Of a DNA stretch of 64,000 bases, positions 47,101 through 59,179 are shown piece after piece (within the stretch, counting starts at the first letter, position 1; every line of letters starts with the position of its first letter). The DNA is from Amaranthus tricolor (lineage: Eukaryota; Streptophyta; Magnoliopsida; Caryophyllales; Amaranthaceae): the NCBI RefSeq assembly GCF_026212465.1, contig NC_080051.1, positions 19,779,446 through 19,843,445 of the forward strand. The letters run 5' to 3'. A program made the translations under genes and the position numbers. The notes below the pieces were generated by a model that did not search any database, was not told the origin of the DNA, and was given only the letters and a program-made list of their open reading frames with translations.

Positions 47101-50100
47101 GATGAAGTCTTAAATCTGCACAAGCAAACAACTAGAGTTTGAAAAGGTCAAGCATGCCTTATACTTCATGCAACATGATTAGCTTTTTTATGCTAGTGAA
47201 TTTACTAAGTCAAAAAAAAAAGAATAAAAGAATTGGATGTCTATTACTCATCATAACAAAAAGAAGAGAGAAGAATAGAGAAAACATGCGACCCTACACC
47301 CTAACCAGTAACATCCAGCAGCTATCTCAAGAGCAGATGGCCATAGGAGTATTCCGGCTTGAAAATGTATCATCTGAGTTGTCTACATGTTGAAGATAAG
47401 TCCAAAAGTTTTAATCTTTGATTTGATTGAAATCAACCACAATAGTAGATCTAGGGTTTTGTCGCATATTGAATAGTCTGTTTTCTCTTCCCAATTACAG
47501 TCCACACCAATTGCATCATGTCTTTTCGACACGCTTACACCAAGGTCAAGTGACAGTCCAGGATACAAGAGTTGAGATACTCTTAAATTAAAGGTATAAA
47601 TTACATTTTAATATTACTATGATTATTATTGATAGACAAACGTCTTAGGCCTTTAATTTATACGTTAAGAGAGACACAAAGAAAACTTTAAATCTTAAGT
47701 TATCAGCAAAACCTGCAAGTTCAGCAGCATACTCATCTTGAGGTTGTTCCTCAGCAAATCTGAATTCCATATTTCCGATATCCTGAAGTTCCTTAAAAAT
47801 CCACTCTTGAGGAGGTGTTTGACGAAGAAGTTTGAGGTATTGATAAACAAATCCAATGATCTCAAAAATCTGCCAATCCAACATTTTCATGCAAGGGAAA
47901 GGGAAAACAGAAAGCATCAAATGGTGAAGATGAGAGAAACAAAATAATGCAAAAGAAACATAATAAAATTCAAGAAACAAATTTGAATAGAGCCAACCTT
48001 TTCCAATCCAGAGTCAGTAAGATGTATAGACATGCCAAAAATATAGGCTAAAGAAGATCGTTCCAATCCCTCATCTCCAACACCAGCAGAGATAGATGTT
48101 ATCCATCCTTTACTTTTCAAAAAGAAATGCAAGCTTCCACGACCCTCTGATATAAAACTAAATCAGATCAAACATACACTAGAAATAAACCATATTAAAC
48201 ACAACAGCAAAACCTCTTCACCCGAAACCAGTCAATGATGAAAGAACCAAAAGATAGGCTGACAGTGGAAAAAACTAGGGATAAAAGGATTGCCTAAAAG
48301 ACAAAGGTAAAGAGCTGAAGCTAACAAACCCATAATGTATATCTATGTAGGAAAGAGTGGGGATTGGGTGGAGAAAGTAATCGTGATCAAAATTTTTGAA
48401 GTATACATCTATACCCGCATAGTTTCATAAGGACAGAAAAGTTGCAATTGTCACAAGCTGAGCAACTATATACAGAGAACGGTTCAAAGGAGAGTCAAAC
48501 AAGTGATTCTTATTACAATAATCACTCACAAGTACACGCCAAATTCTTACCATGCCCTATTAGATGAGACAAGTAATCTTCAGATTTCTTCACATAATCT
48601 TTGCGGAGACATGGTAATTTCCATAATATCTCAAGGATATGAACATCCTTAACAGCCTCCAACCTATATAGTTTACCGGAATTCCAGATAGGACCTTCAT
48701 GCTTTATCTCCAGCCTTGAGGAAACACCTTTCTTGACATCACTAAATAATTCCAGGACCCAACTCTCCAGTATATCAAGCGATTCTACAAAAGCAGTAAG
48801 ATTATATTGATAAAGAATAGAGGAACTGGCAAGTTATTCCATATATTATTTGCTACTAATAAAACATAACATTAGAATTTGGCACTTTACACAGCATCAG
48901 TAAAGCACCAGAATTCAAGATGAAATATGATTGGAGTTACTGATACTCCATATACCATATCTATCAAGTATAAGCTACCAAAATCCAACCTTCCTCCTCA
49001 TTAAGTATACATATCACTTCTCAACTACCATGATGGTCCCTCCCAATTCCCCCACTCTCAATCAAAGAAAATATCACATTATTCCAGGTAAGCTAATAAA
49101 CAAGATCAAATACAAAGAATATAAAAAGAAAAGAACAAAACAAATAAATTTCAATCTTATTTGATATTTCAGCTATTTTATGCAAATACTTGTGAGCCTT
49201 TTTTATGTTTTCAACAACCTGCATACTGCCATAGTCGAGGAACATCCTGTCATGGTAGCTGTGTAGTTTGCTAACTCAATGTTTTTCTCCCCTACTTTCT
49301 TTCTACTGTGGTAGTGACACTAGTCAATATCAAACTCAATCATTTTCAAGAAAATCACTCTAAATAAGCAAAATAGAGTAGCTAAGAAGCTAGAGGAATA
49401 TATGCATAAGTAGCGGAAAAAAGGAATACCGCAGACCTGCCCATCAATGGACACAAAGGACTACAATACATGTATTATTTTAGAAACAGATATTGGGTGA
49501 TTGACTATAATTTTATTGATGGGTTGGTGAGGTTTAGAAGAAACAGTAGTCTGGCTTCCAATGCACCATCTTTCTCTTAATGAAACACAAGACTACAAAT
49601 TCACTCATAAGAAGAAAAGATTGAAGATCAGGGAGCCACCATGAAAGAAATAACAGTTACAGATTTGCATCTTTAACGTATCAAAGTAGCATCAAAAATA
49701 GAATACTAATATTGAAAAGCAACATTTACTTTTTCTAAATTTGATCATTGAAACATCATCAATATGCATTCAAACATTCGTCTACAGATGCATAAAGGAG
49801 AATAAGACTACTCATTAACCAGATATCTCAACACATACAAGGGAAAGGCAAGGTATTACCTCCACCGATGACGACTAACTTCATAACTCCCCCATGATAG
49901 TTATCTTCATACATCTTCATAATTCTTTGTCGCAAATCAACCTCTTTTTCCATGGCATCAAATAAGCTTTTTTTGTTTCCTTTTATCAAGCAAAAAAAAT
50001 AAGAAAATAAGAATTGATATGTTATTCACAAACAAGAAAGCGAATTATCAAAGAAAAGAAAAACCTAAACACTGAAGACCAGAAAACTAACCCCAGAAGA

Positions 50101-53100
50101 ATCTATTAAAAGGATGACCTGTCACTGAAGTATGGCACTGGAGTTGTTGAAGACGGCAAGAATCATTTTGCAAAGCTTGGTTAAATTCTAGTAATGTTAC
50201 AGAACACGATACCAAATTATGACAGCAATAGAAAAATTAAATATAGTAGATACTGCAATTTCTAGAGGAGACAAAAACAATACAACCATCATATGTACCT
50301 GAATCCACTGCCAATACCTCTCGCTCCATGGCTTCAGCCTTCACCAACGGGGAGATGAAGAATTGAGAAAATCTATAGCACAAGGAAAGAGTTACTGCAA
50401 AAGCTAAATAACCAAATAAGGCATACTCATACAATGTCTTAGGGTTAGATGCAATCGTTGCAAACATGCAAAGGTGAATCATTGTCTCCCAGGGGCCAGG
50501 GCTCCGACTTAATACAAGTGAAAATGCAATAATGAAAAGGAAAAAAGAGAGGAAGAATCAAAATGACAATTTATTGGTTTTCTTAAAGTGAGTAACCAAA
50601 CACTATATCCTTAAATAGAAGGTTGGCAAACATTACAATTAAACCTTTACCTATTTTGTCTTCTTCTAGCCTGCTAAACCATAACACCATCAAAGATAAT
50701 GCTCCCACCAATCATAGTAAAAAAAGCTCTCAAGTCAGTCACTACAATTCCATGGCTCCCTCGTCTCAACACTCAGTCACATACCTTCTGCTTTCTCCTC
50801 CAACCCTAGCAACTATTGGGCAATGGCCTCCATAGGTGTCTCAATTCACACTTATTTTCCAACAAATAAGTTAGTTTAACTACAAAAGTTTTCGGCCACC
50901 AATCATCACCTCCTTACTAGTTAACTACACTCATCTTTTTCGTTTTTTTTTCCACTGTACATCATAATTCCATCTCAAATTGATTTCTTTGATCCTTTTT
51001 AGAAATTTTATTTTATGACCTTGCTAGTTGCTAGTATAAGTAGCATAATGGTATCTACAAATGAGAATAATACGGTGTCTTGCTATTATATTTAGTATGA
51101 TCAGAGATCCAAATCCAAGGAGACAAGCTAATGATTGTGATATAAAAGACAAAGCCAAGGTAAGGTTACGTGACTTATGTCTATTCAACACTTGGTCTAT
51201 TTCCGTTTTACAAACGAGTCAATGAGTACCACATCTTCCATTTTGGGGAAAAAGAGCCTAACACTTAATTGTAAGAGGAACTCTAGGTGGATAATCAAAA
51301 CTAATTTGCAAATCAATCTCCTCTCACATGAACATTTTAGTAAAAAACACAATGCCACTAATGAAAGCTAAGAGAGGACAACTAATATCAACTTAGAAAT
51401 TTCCTAATTACAAATGGCATAACAGATTGAAAATTTTAGACCCCAGACACAGTTACACGATTAAGCCTTGTACAATGAACGTCCTTAGTTTGTATGTGTT
51501 AGTTCAAGATCCTTTTGCAATGCATTGTAGGGTTGCTGATGTATCAAACATGCAATACCGTAACAAAGATACTCCCATAGATTTTTCCAAGCTTAACAAT
51601 TGAGTACGGGATCTTTAAGAAAAAAAGCGAATAGAACGCATACATTTTTTTCTCTTCTTTCTGAAACTACCATTTTTCATTGTCAGATGCAGCAGCATTC
51701 TATCCTTGAGCATAATTTTTTAAAGGCATACAGTCTTACAAAAGTTTCCATATAATTGAAATGAAATTAGATAAATTATCTAAGGGTATTACGTATAAAA
51801 AACAAACCTAAATAGCACCACTTAGCCAAATGATGAAAAAAATTATAGCAATGTAAAATACATGATAAACCAGTCATATTGACCTTTTAAGGCGGTTATC
51901 AGTAAAGAAAAGGATGGATCCTTACCTTCTCAAGGCATCTCTAAGAAACTCTCGTTTGACATCAAAATGGTAACAAGTATGTTCTGCTTCTGTGTATGCA
52001 TTTGATGCACCCCCATTCTTGGACAAGAAACTATCATACTAACAAACAAAAAGTCAAAAACATTTGCAAAAAAGAAAATTATAACTACTGATATAAAACA
52101 TTCCATCATCTCAACGTCATTAAGTAGGTCCCATCTAGTCTCCCACTTAGGTAGAATAGAAATGAGTCATGTTACCTTACCCTTTTAATTACAAAGAATT
52201 TTTATCAATTGGCCTTGATAAGAACATCACTTGCACATAATATAGCATGTAATGAGCCATTTATAATTTTATAAATTTCTCAGCACAAAGGAATTTTACA
52301 TTTTCCTAAATGCTCTATTGAGCACAAATACAAGTAATATACACAAGATTAATATTACTAAGTAACATGGAAAGTATGTGTAAAATTCAATAGAAGAACT
52401 AATGAGCAAGGTTTATTGACGACAACCAGGTGAAAACTACTAGCGAGTCAAGTCATGACAGTATATGTTATGTATATCAAGTTGTAACATGTCACTAGTC
52501 AAGCCAAAGTGCAAGCCCAAAGATGAGCTAGTGTGTCACAACTCAGGGTGTAAGTTCGGTTTTCGGTTTGGTTCCAGCCCAAAACCAAATAAAACCAAAT
52601 TAAATTCGGTTTCCACATTTCAAGTCCAAATCCAAATTGAATTTTTTCAAAACCAAACTACACACGAACCGAAAATAATCCACTTTAACCGAATTAGACC
52701 GAAAAACCGAATTTAAAACTGCGATATATCTAAAATGTATATGAATCTAATGGAATATAAAGAATTATCATTTGATATGAAACGAATTGAAAAACAGAAA
52801 GATACAAAAGAAATATCAGAGAAACAAAATATAAAAATGAAGAACAAATATACATAAAAATCTTATAAAAAACCCCAAACAAGTCTTAAATGAATAAAAG
52901 AGAAATTATATAAACATCTCACCATTGATGAACCAAATAACTGAAAACAAAGACGCATGAAGGCTTGATGATGAAGACGTGAATGGTAAAGCAATGATGC
53001 TCAAAGGAAGAAGGCATGAAGCGTGTTGATTTTGCATTTCTTAAACTTTTGTGAAAGAAAGAAATAAACTAAATGAAGAAGACAATCAAGTTTTATTTCT

Positions 53101-56016
53101 CTCTCTTAGTGAAAGAAACGGTAAAGGGGAGGTTATTAGGGTTTTGTGAAGGAAAATAAGGGTTTGCTTTTGGGCCGTCTTTTTTTGGGAGTGATTGGCT
53201 TTGCTTTTTGGCCCAAAATAAAACATAATATTCTTAAGATTTAATATTTCGGAGTAGGTTCGGCTTTTCTTTTGCATAACCAAATCCAAATCGTAAAATT
53301 TCGATGTTAAAAAGATCAATCCAAATCCAAATCATATTAAAAAAATCAAACCAAATTCCTTATTCGACTTGGTTTGGTTTGGTTTTCGGTTTTTAACCGA
53401 ATAACTTTCATCCCTAGTCACAACTCACAAGATTTAAGTACTACAATAAATTATGTTGAAATATTAGCCAATAGACATTCACAAGTACATGCTATGATAA
53501 AATATATGTCAATGTAAGTGTCCTTAGTGTAAGTTGCAGAAATGGAACAAGTATGGGAATGGGATACAAAATGCAATAATTTACTTAAGTAACAAAGATT
53601 AAATTCATGATTTTCAAATCAAAAAAGTATACTATTTTATGTAACATCCTTAAGTTCAATCCAAACAGAACCCCTCCATAGCACATACCCACCTCCAATG
53701 GCATCATAATGCCTGGTTTGATAACCATCCATCAAATAGTAACTTGGCGTTTTATAGCTAATTAGCTATTAATATAAGTTGATGTAAGTATTTATTAAAG
53801 ATATGTAGCAAATTGATATGCATAGATAACAGACATTTCTCGAGCTAAAGTGAGCCAAAAATCAAGCATGTGAATAGATCATATAACAAACATTTCTCGC
53901 GCTAAAGTGAGCCAAAAATCAAGCATGTGAATAGATCATATATCTTGCTTAAAAACTACATTAATGAATATTTCAAATGAGAGGAACTCCTACTCCCTAA
54001 TCAATAAAAGAAGGAAAGGCCTCTTTAAGCTTCATAAATCCTTTTCTACACTTTCTCTATGTTTCTACAAAAGAGTTTTAGCTACTACAAAGAGATATAT
54101 GACCCCAGTGAGACTAATAGAGGTATTATAAAATTAACATGTTTCAAGGGTTAAACTTGAGATGTCTAGTTTGAAGGCTTCATTAGCAGTAAACATTGTA
54201 CTAAAGTATCCACCATATTCAGGAACTTGTATTACCTGCTTTAGATGAAAGCACCTTGTCCCCGATTGAATAAGAATAGGCTTCGAACAATGCTTGACTA
54301 TGCGAATTCAGAGCATTAACTACAGTAAAGAGGTTGAGGCTCTTACGCCTATTGCCTAATCCTAATACAAATCTTTATCTGTACACCACCTAAAATACGC
54401 CTCTCTAATGTTCTTTGGCCAATTATGGTTGGAATCAACTAGATTTCCCAAGGAAAGCCTCATTAACTGGTTAGTTGCGTTTTGTAGGCAAAGAACTATT
54501 GCTAATTCAGAAGGTTATAAAGTCGGGGATGATACTAATAGTATCATCTGTGCTGCATACAAGACTGAGATCCACCATCATGACTTCCATGCTAGATTGC
54601 TTGTGTCATTAGTCAAGCTTGTTTTGCTGTAGATAGAGCTACAAAGAAAAACTTAAGGTTCTAAGGATCTGCAACTATGCTTTATTATGTGCTTTGAAAA
54701 ATCAAATGTGGTCGTCCTGGAATAAAGTTAATTGGCGCAAAGGATCTCTGCACTTCATGCTTTGGTCAAAGCCTTCCAAGACTGCAACTCCAAGTACATA
54801 ATAAGGGTAGAAGAATTAGATTTGATCCTTCTGAATATGGTCTGAGCATAGTTTTGACATAGAGAAAATGAGTTTGCTCGCATTCTCTATTTTTATTGTT
54901 CTTAATGATAATTTGTAAAGCTATAATTAAAGTTTGGGTTGGTATATACCTTGTTATGTTGGTTTCATCAAAAAGAAGTTCACCAAAGATAACCAACAAT
55001 GCCAAAGCATTCAACCCAAAATATTGGGGTACAATTATACTTGCTACTTAAGAGCCTAAAAGCCATGAAGCAAATAGATAATTGTCCAAAATCCATATAG
55101 CCATATAAGGCTTCACTGGGAGACTGCCATTTTTGTACACATTTTTAAGATGATCAACAGTACAATCACCAAAATTGTATGTAAGCCATCAGAGATAAAA
55201 GGCATCACCATTATAAGCGATCTACAACCATAAACTTCAAGCAAGCATACAAACACAAATGGAAAGGAGAAAATCAACATTCTAAGTAAACAAGAATAGC
55301 CAAACTAACCTCATTTTCATCTGGAAATTCAGCACTACCCATGAATAGCATATGCTCTAACAACAACAGAAAATGAAACCAAAATCAACAATGAGGCTAA
55401 AAAATCACACTTTCCACAAACCCGTCAATTACCAATCTAATTTCTCGTATCCAGAGCTGAATTAAATCGTTTTTATCAAAAGAAAAGAAAAAAACAGACA
55501 ATACCTAAAAAATGAGCAAGACCCTGTGCTTCATAAGGATCAGCAAAGCTCCCCATCCCAACACAAACAGCTGCTGCAGCCTATAAACAAAAACCCACAA
55601 AATAAAACCATTGTAACTCCAAAATTTCACCATTTTACAACCCAATTCAATATACAATCCCAAAAACAAGAAACCTTTTTAGTTTGAGAAGAAGCTTTCT
55701 TTCCTTTGCTTTTCTTACTCCCACCATCATCTTCGTCATCATCGTTGTCCTCATCATCTTCATCGTCATCTTCTTCTTCTTCTTCGTCATCATAATCTTC
55801 ATCTAGGTCATCACCATCATCATCGTCCTCTTCTTCATCTTCCTCAGTACATTCTCCATCGGTTATAAGATTTTCAGATGGAGGGTAAATCTCAGGATCA
55901 TGAACAACCAACGCACAAAGACCATTTTCCAATTGAAGAAATCTATATAATTTCTTATCATTCGGTGATTTCTTCACTACATTATCCGACGAAAATATTA
56001 CTCCTTTCACAGTCAT
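35168..56016 (-). CDS. Nardilysin-like M16 metallopeptidase
   Basis: Nineteen exons: 56016-55675, 55580-55505, 55356-55310, 52038-51926, 50372-50299, 50187-50092, 49979-49860, 48784-48551, 48146-47998, 47869-47713, 45672-45520, 45413-45034, 39083-38934, 38789-38607, 37521-37318, 37228-37122, 36317-36164, 35618-35497, 35411-35168. All GT-AG; 1,034 residues, like the plant nardilysin of about 1,020. A highly acidic stretch (residues 57-98) precedes the M16 domain, as in nardilysins. The inverted zinc motif H137-F-L-E-H141 spans the exon 2-3 joint; the third ligand is E218 in VDSEFNQ, 77 residues on, the spacing known for insulin-degrading enzyme. TKEQLGYVV lies in the C-terminal half. Nardilysins cut peptides at dibasic sites (family knowledge). 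Intron 12 is 5,950 bp and contains dead copies of exons 13-14. Confidence 0.95.
36532..37053. mobile_element. Foldback element, about 520 bp, in nardilysin intron 16
   Basis: Almost the whole segment is an inverted repeat. Both arms begin attccacgtggtaaccctga and share aaggtcacggtggaac, gcaaacgttaatttcaaag and tgatggcatttgaaat in opposite orientation. The centre is near 36785. Each outer arm has a cacgtgg motif two or three times. It is spliced out with the intron. Confidence 0.85.
38049..38120 (+). tRNA. Degenerate tRNA-Lys(UUU)-like sequence, probably not functional
   Basis: The order ggctcaattggtagagt (A box), acttttaacct (anticodon loop with TTT) and ggttcaaatcc (B box) is that of a lysine tRNA, with similarity to the plant mitochondrial type. 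The 5' and 3' acceptor strands (gctatgt and ccctaac) do not pair. It may be a tRNA relic or the head of a SINE; a T-run follows at 38131. It lies in nardilysin intron 14, opposite strand. Confidence 0.5.
38540..39970 (-). repeat. Repeat unit A: functional nardilysin exons 13-14 and flank
   Basis: This unit holds the intact exons 13 (39083-38934) and 14 (38789-38607). It resembles the unit at about 40880-44831, once the retroelement at 41555-43733 is removed. Similarity in both ends at the same string, aacatcat (39969 and 44831). Confidence 0.8.
39976..40735 (+). repeat. Repeat unit B: inverted copy of nardilysin exons 13-14
   Basis: Read on the plus strand it contains a copy of exon 13 (about 40098-40247) and of exon 14 (40391-40573), antisense to the gene. 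Exon 13 copy has a frameshift, ends early and has lost its donor (aag-att). The exon 14 copy is fully open, with acceptor and donor kept: ELQSSMQNLFSQ at its end against DLQSFIPNLLSQ in the real exon. It shares these changes with copy C, so B and C have a common ancestor. Confidence 0.88.
40880..41554 (-). pseudogene. Repeat unit C: dead sense copy of nardilysin exons 13-14
   Basis: The exon 13 copy (41484-41335) has CGA changed to TGA near its end and its donor changed from GT to TT. The exon 14 copy (about 41200-41035) has lost about 25 bp at its start, including the acceptor, and carries the ELQSSMQNL version. It cannot be spliced in normally. The unit continues after the retroelement as 43734-44831, matching the sequence beside unit A (39160-39970). 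Confidence 0.88.
41555..43733 (+). mobile_element. Non-autonomous LTR retroelement with three LTRs
   Basis: Three direct repeats of about 257 bp (41555-41811, 41819-42075, 43479-43733) begin tgtgataactcg and end with tgttaca. After the second is tggtatcagaacgg at 42078, a tRNA-Met primer site. Before the third, cttgagggcaaggtgga resembles the 3' end of Ty3/gypsy polyproteins. No pol genes are present. The first two LTRs are joined by only 7 bp. The flanks gcgtg and cagtg could be a changed target duplication. It lies in nardilysin intron 12, opposite in strand to that gene. Confidence 0.88.
42439..42891 (+). CDS. Lysine/arginine-rich protein of the retroelement
   Basis: The open frame from the ATG at 42439 encodes about 150 residues, extremely rich in Lys and Arg (for example MGKNRSKKNGERGKKK) and followed by a Gly/Ser segment (LVDSGSGGGPRKK). 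It lies between the primer site and the last LTR. No gag zinc knuckle, protease or integrase motif is visible. A short gag-like start further upstream (42116, MGDRLLEIAETI) ends at a stop. It may be a decayed gag, or purine-rich DNA that happens to be open. Another frame (42888-43310) follows directly and is also basic, which suggests one frameshifted reading frame. No function is claimed. Confidence 0.4.
   Translation: MGKNRSKKNGERGKKKIKRNMRNLGKRKIKKGKKRKRNRKQRKTTNKKTRVKKKMARNSECQGRVRREAVCKYTPRKKRKKKKKTFNVHEEGKLGLVDSGSGGGPRKKTAPVVTVEGCEKWKSKSKKRMNVGDVEVLLKVAKNCKLTGIQ
52544..53417. mobile_element. hAT-like element, 874 bp, with 8-bp target duplication
   Basis: Bounded by tcacaact at 52536-52543 and 53418-53425. 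The ends cagggtgtaagttcggtt and the complement of the right end ctagggatgaaagttattcg form an imperfect inverted repeat. Subterminal parts are dense in cggttt / aaaccgaa strings. Non-coding. It lies in nardilysin intron 3. Confidence 0.88.
53833..53946. repeat. 57-bp tandem duplication in nardilysin intron 3
   Basis: Two copies of a 57-bp unit beginning acatttctcg and containing aaagtgagccaaaaatcaag. They differ at only a few positions, so the event is recent. Confidence 0.9.
55722..55860. repeat. Trinucleotide-rich tract coding the acidic run
   Basis: On the plus strand, repeated tcatcg / tcttca / tcatca triplets. On the gene strand they encode the Asp/Glu run of nardilysin, residues about 57-98. 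The tract is coding and in frame. Confidence 0.85.
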
Positions 56017-57707
56017 TATATCGGCTCAAATTTCGAAACCCTAATAAAAATATATATCTAAATTCAAAGTTGTAATCTAATCTGAAATAAACACAAATTC
56101 CCGGTTGCTAGAAATTGGGAAAAACCCTTCGCAAAAACTTCGGAGAAAGTGAGACGGCATCGCACTCTTATACTGAGATGTCTATGGGCCGGCCCAAAAG
56201 TTGAAGATTCAGAAATAAAAGTTATCTGTTTTTCAGAAATTAAAGAATAAAAATTTAATTTTGTTCTTAAACTTATTAATTTTCACCTTGAAGATAACAA
56301 TTTAAATAAAAATTTAAATAAAAGTAAATCTTAAATAGATCATTTAAAATAAAAAATTTCAATTTTAGTTTAAAAGTGATCAATTTTAATGTTTATTTAA
56401 TTAATTTCTACTTAAATATGATTATTTTTCACAATTTCATAACAGAGGTAATGAAATCGTATTATTCTATTATGAATCTCAAACAACAAATAAATAGTCA
56501 ATAACATTATTAATAACTAGTATAGAAACTTTTGTAATATACAAATTTATTAGTATAAAATATATAAAAATATAATTTCAATGAATAATGCAAGTGTATA
56601 TTATCATGATTAAATTTATCGAATATATGACTTTTTTAGAGCAACAATTAAATACTAGTTTTTTTATTATTAAAAATATTATTTATAGGTATGATTCAAT
56701 TAAATATATCAATATCTAGGTTAGGTATACAAAGTTGCTATAATAAATTACATAAATATTTTACCTAATTTAGCTCCAATTTTTTAAAAAAATAAAATTT
56801 TAAATTAGGTAAATATTACACTACAATAATTCTATTTGTCGTGGCTCTTCCAAGGATGACATTTGTTATATTCTAATATTTTTATTAGTATTATGATGTA
56901 TGATATTAAGTATGATTCAATTAAATATATTAAATTCTAGGTTAGGTATATAAAGTTGCTATAATAAATTACATAAATATTTTACCTATTTCAGCTCTAA
57001 TTTTTTTAAAAAATAAAATTCTAAATTAGGTAAATATTGTCAATTTATCATGTACACTAAAATAATTCTATTTGTCATGACTCCTAATGATAATATTTGT
57101 TATTTTTCAATATCTTTATTAGTATGTATAATTTGTCGTGGCTCCTCTAAGGATGACATTTGTCATTTTTTAATATCTTTATTAGTACGTATAATAATTT
57201 GTCATGGCTCCTCTAAGGATGTCATTTGTCATTTTTCAATATCTTTATATTAGTATGTATAATAATTTATGTTAAAACATTGCATCGTATTCGATGCAAT
57301 ATGATGGTTCTAATGGAACATAAGACTACTTATATTCTTTAATCATCGATCAATAATAGTGGTACTGCTCTTCCCTCATAGATTTGGTTCATAACGGACT
57401 TGAGAATAAAGTTGTAGATGTAGTGTTTGCTTACACTGGATGTGAAGGCGAAGGAAGTGTCGATCTCGAGTTATGTTTGCAATTGATTCAATGAATGCCC
57501 TAAAAAATAATCAAGAAATCATGTTGCTCTGTTATAAAAAAAAATTTAAAATTTCTTATAAAAATGAGCGATTCAGACCTTAAAGTAATCAATTACGATC
57601 AGTTACAACTTGTTAAAAAATCAATTTTGACTTTAAATGTATCAATTATAATCTTAAATAGATTAAGTACTAATCACATTTTAAGAAAACTATAATTAGA
57701 CTTATTG
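56017..57707. other. Nardilysin upstream region and AT-rich repeats
   Basis: The first 150 bases should hold the leader and promoter of the nardilysin-like gene. After about 56250 the DNA is very AT-rich with a tandem array at 56640-57270 (separate entry). No other gene is supported. Confidence 0.4.
56640..57270. repeat. Complex tandem array, two unit sizes
   Basis: A large unit of about 220 bp (gtatgattcaattaaatata...aaattaggtaaatatt) occurs twice, near 56690 and 56908. A small unit of about 65 bp (ttgtc.tggctcctctaagga, then tttttcaatatctttattag) occurs about three times between 57070 and 57260, with one more near 56836. Confidence 0.75.
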
Positions 57708-58430
57708 GCATGGGCGAAGCTACATGGGAGGCTGGGGGAGGCCTGACCCCCCTTGTCGAAAATGTGATCCTTTAAAAATTTTGCTTTGGCCCCTTTTACT
57801 AATATGATATATAGTTTAAAGCGAGTACAAATACGACAAGAATTACTATAGCTCAATGGTTGTACTAACACATTTGTAATCTAAGGTTAAGAGATCAAAC
57901 CCTAATTTAAACTATTATTTTTATTGACTAGTAAATTTATATTATAATGTCATTACTATTATCTTTTATAATTTCACATTCATCCTTTTACTGTGTGTTT
58001 ATATTTTTTCGATCTTAATTTTAATTTGTTTAGACTAATTAGGCAAATATATGGAGTCAAAAACACTAAATTTTTTCAAAAATAATAATTATAGGGAAGT
58101 TCCAACTCCACTTGTTAAATATAACTTTTTCAATGATTCAAGTTCATTTCAGTCTAAATGATTTTACTACTTTTATAACTTAACTAGTGTTTAATGGTTT
58201 GTGCGGGTCATTGTTGATTTCGAGTTAGGTATTTTGGATGGGTTTGAAATTAGATATTGTGACTATATTGGTTTTACATAATTGTAAATCATTTTTAAAT
58301 TCGAGTCAAATCGGATTCGGTTACAATGTCATGAAAATTTCGGGTCATTTTTAAACACCTTATATAATAAATAATTTTCTAGTATATCGACAATTTAACC
58401 CCTCTAATTTAAAATCCTGACTTCACCTCT
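57708..58430. mobile_element. hAT-like element, 723 bp, with 8-bp target duplication
   Basis: Bounded by acttattg at 57700-57707 and 58431-58438. The ends atgggcgaagctacatg and the complement of the right end agaggtgaagtcaggat are imperfect inverted repeats. It has no open transposase frame. Near 58200-58350 gcgggtcatt and gggtcattttt strings occur. Confidence 0.82.
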
Positions 58431-58809
58431 ACTTATTGAACTATTCATCTTATATCGAGACTGTTGCTCGCAACAGCGACTAAAAACCTTTGTTGAAAAT
58501 TGAAACTTAAAAATTAAAATGATATTTTGGGATACTTTTGTGTGTAGGAGTTGGCGTGGTAGCTCAATGAGAATAGTACTGATAGAAGTTGAAAGTTGAT
58601 AGGGGAGATTATTCTGCCACTTTCAATGGCAGCAAAGGCAGCGGGTCGGTAATTTAGTTTAACAAGTATTTTGAGAAACTGGAAATTTTTGGTAATAACT
58701 CGACTAAGTATTACAAAAATTAAACCTTTTTTATAAAAAAAAATAAAAATTTGTAGTAAAAAATTATTTTATAAAAATATTATCCACTATTACTAACAGG
58801 CAATTTTAA

Positions 58810-58943
58810 CAGCCCGTCTTATATGAGACCGTATCTCATGGTGAGACGATCTCAAAATAAGAAACTCATAAGTTAAAAGTTTATATTATTGGGGAAGTAT
58901 GAGACATGTCTCATGGTGAAATCGTCTCATACAAGAATTTATG
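58810..58943. mobile_element. Small MITE with TCTTGTATGAGAC ends
   Basis: The left end gtcttatatgagaccgtatctcatgg and the complement of the right end attcttgtatgagacgat are inverted repeats; tctcatggtgag occurs twice inside. Same end family as 1376-1634 and 14712-15171. Confidence 0.7.
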
Positions 58944-59179
58944 CAATTTAAAAGATCATAAAGCAAAAAAAAAAATTGGAAAAATTGTCCAGAATAATCT
59001 CACTTATTGCCTATCCGCTGTGAATAATCCCTACTATTGATTATTTTCTGACAACATCCTTTTTCACATTTTAATCGACTATTATAGGTACCTACTAGCC
59101 GTTACACTCACTTGTTTTTCCCCTTATACTTCTTCGTTGGTCTAACCCTACTCCTCTATGGTGGTAGGTATCTATAAAT

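Noticed and set aside
46022..47390. Open frames in nardilysin intron 10
   Set aside because: Short, AT-rich and without recognisable domains; the intron boundaries at 47712 and 45673 fit well.
54408..54632. 74-codon frame in nardilysin intron 3
   Set aside because: The sequence reads smoothly but matches nothing I know and has no start context or partner exons.
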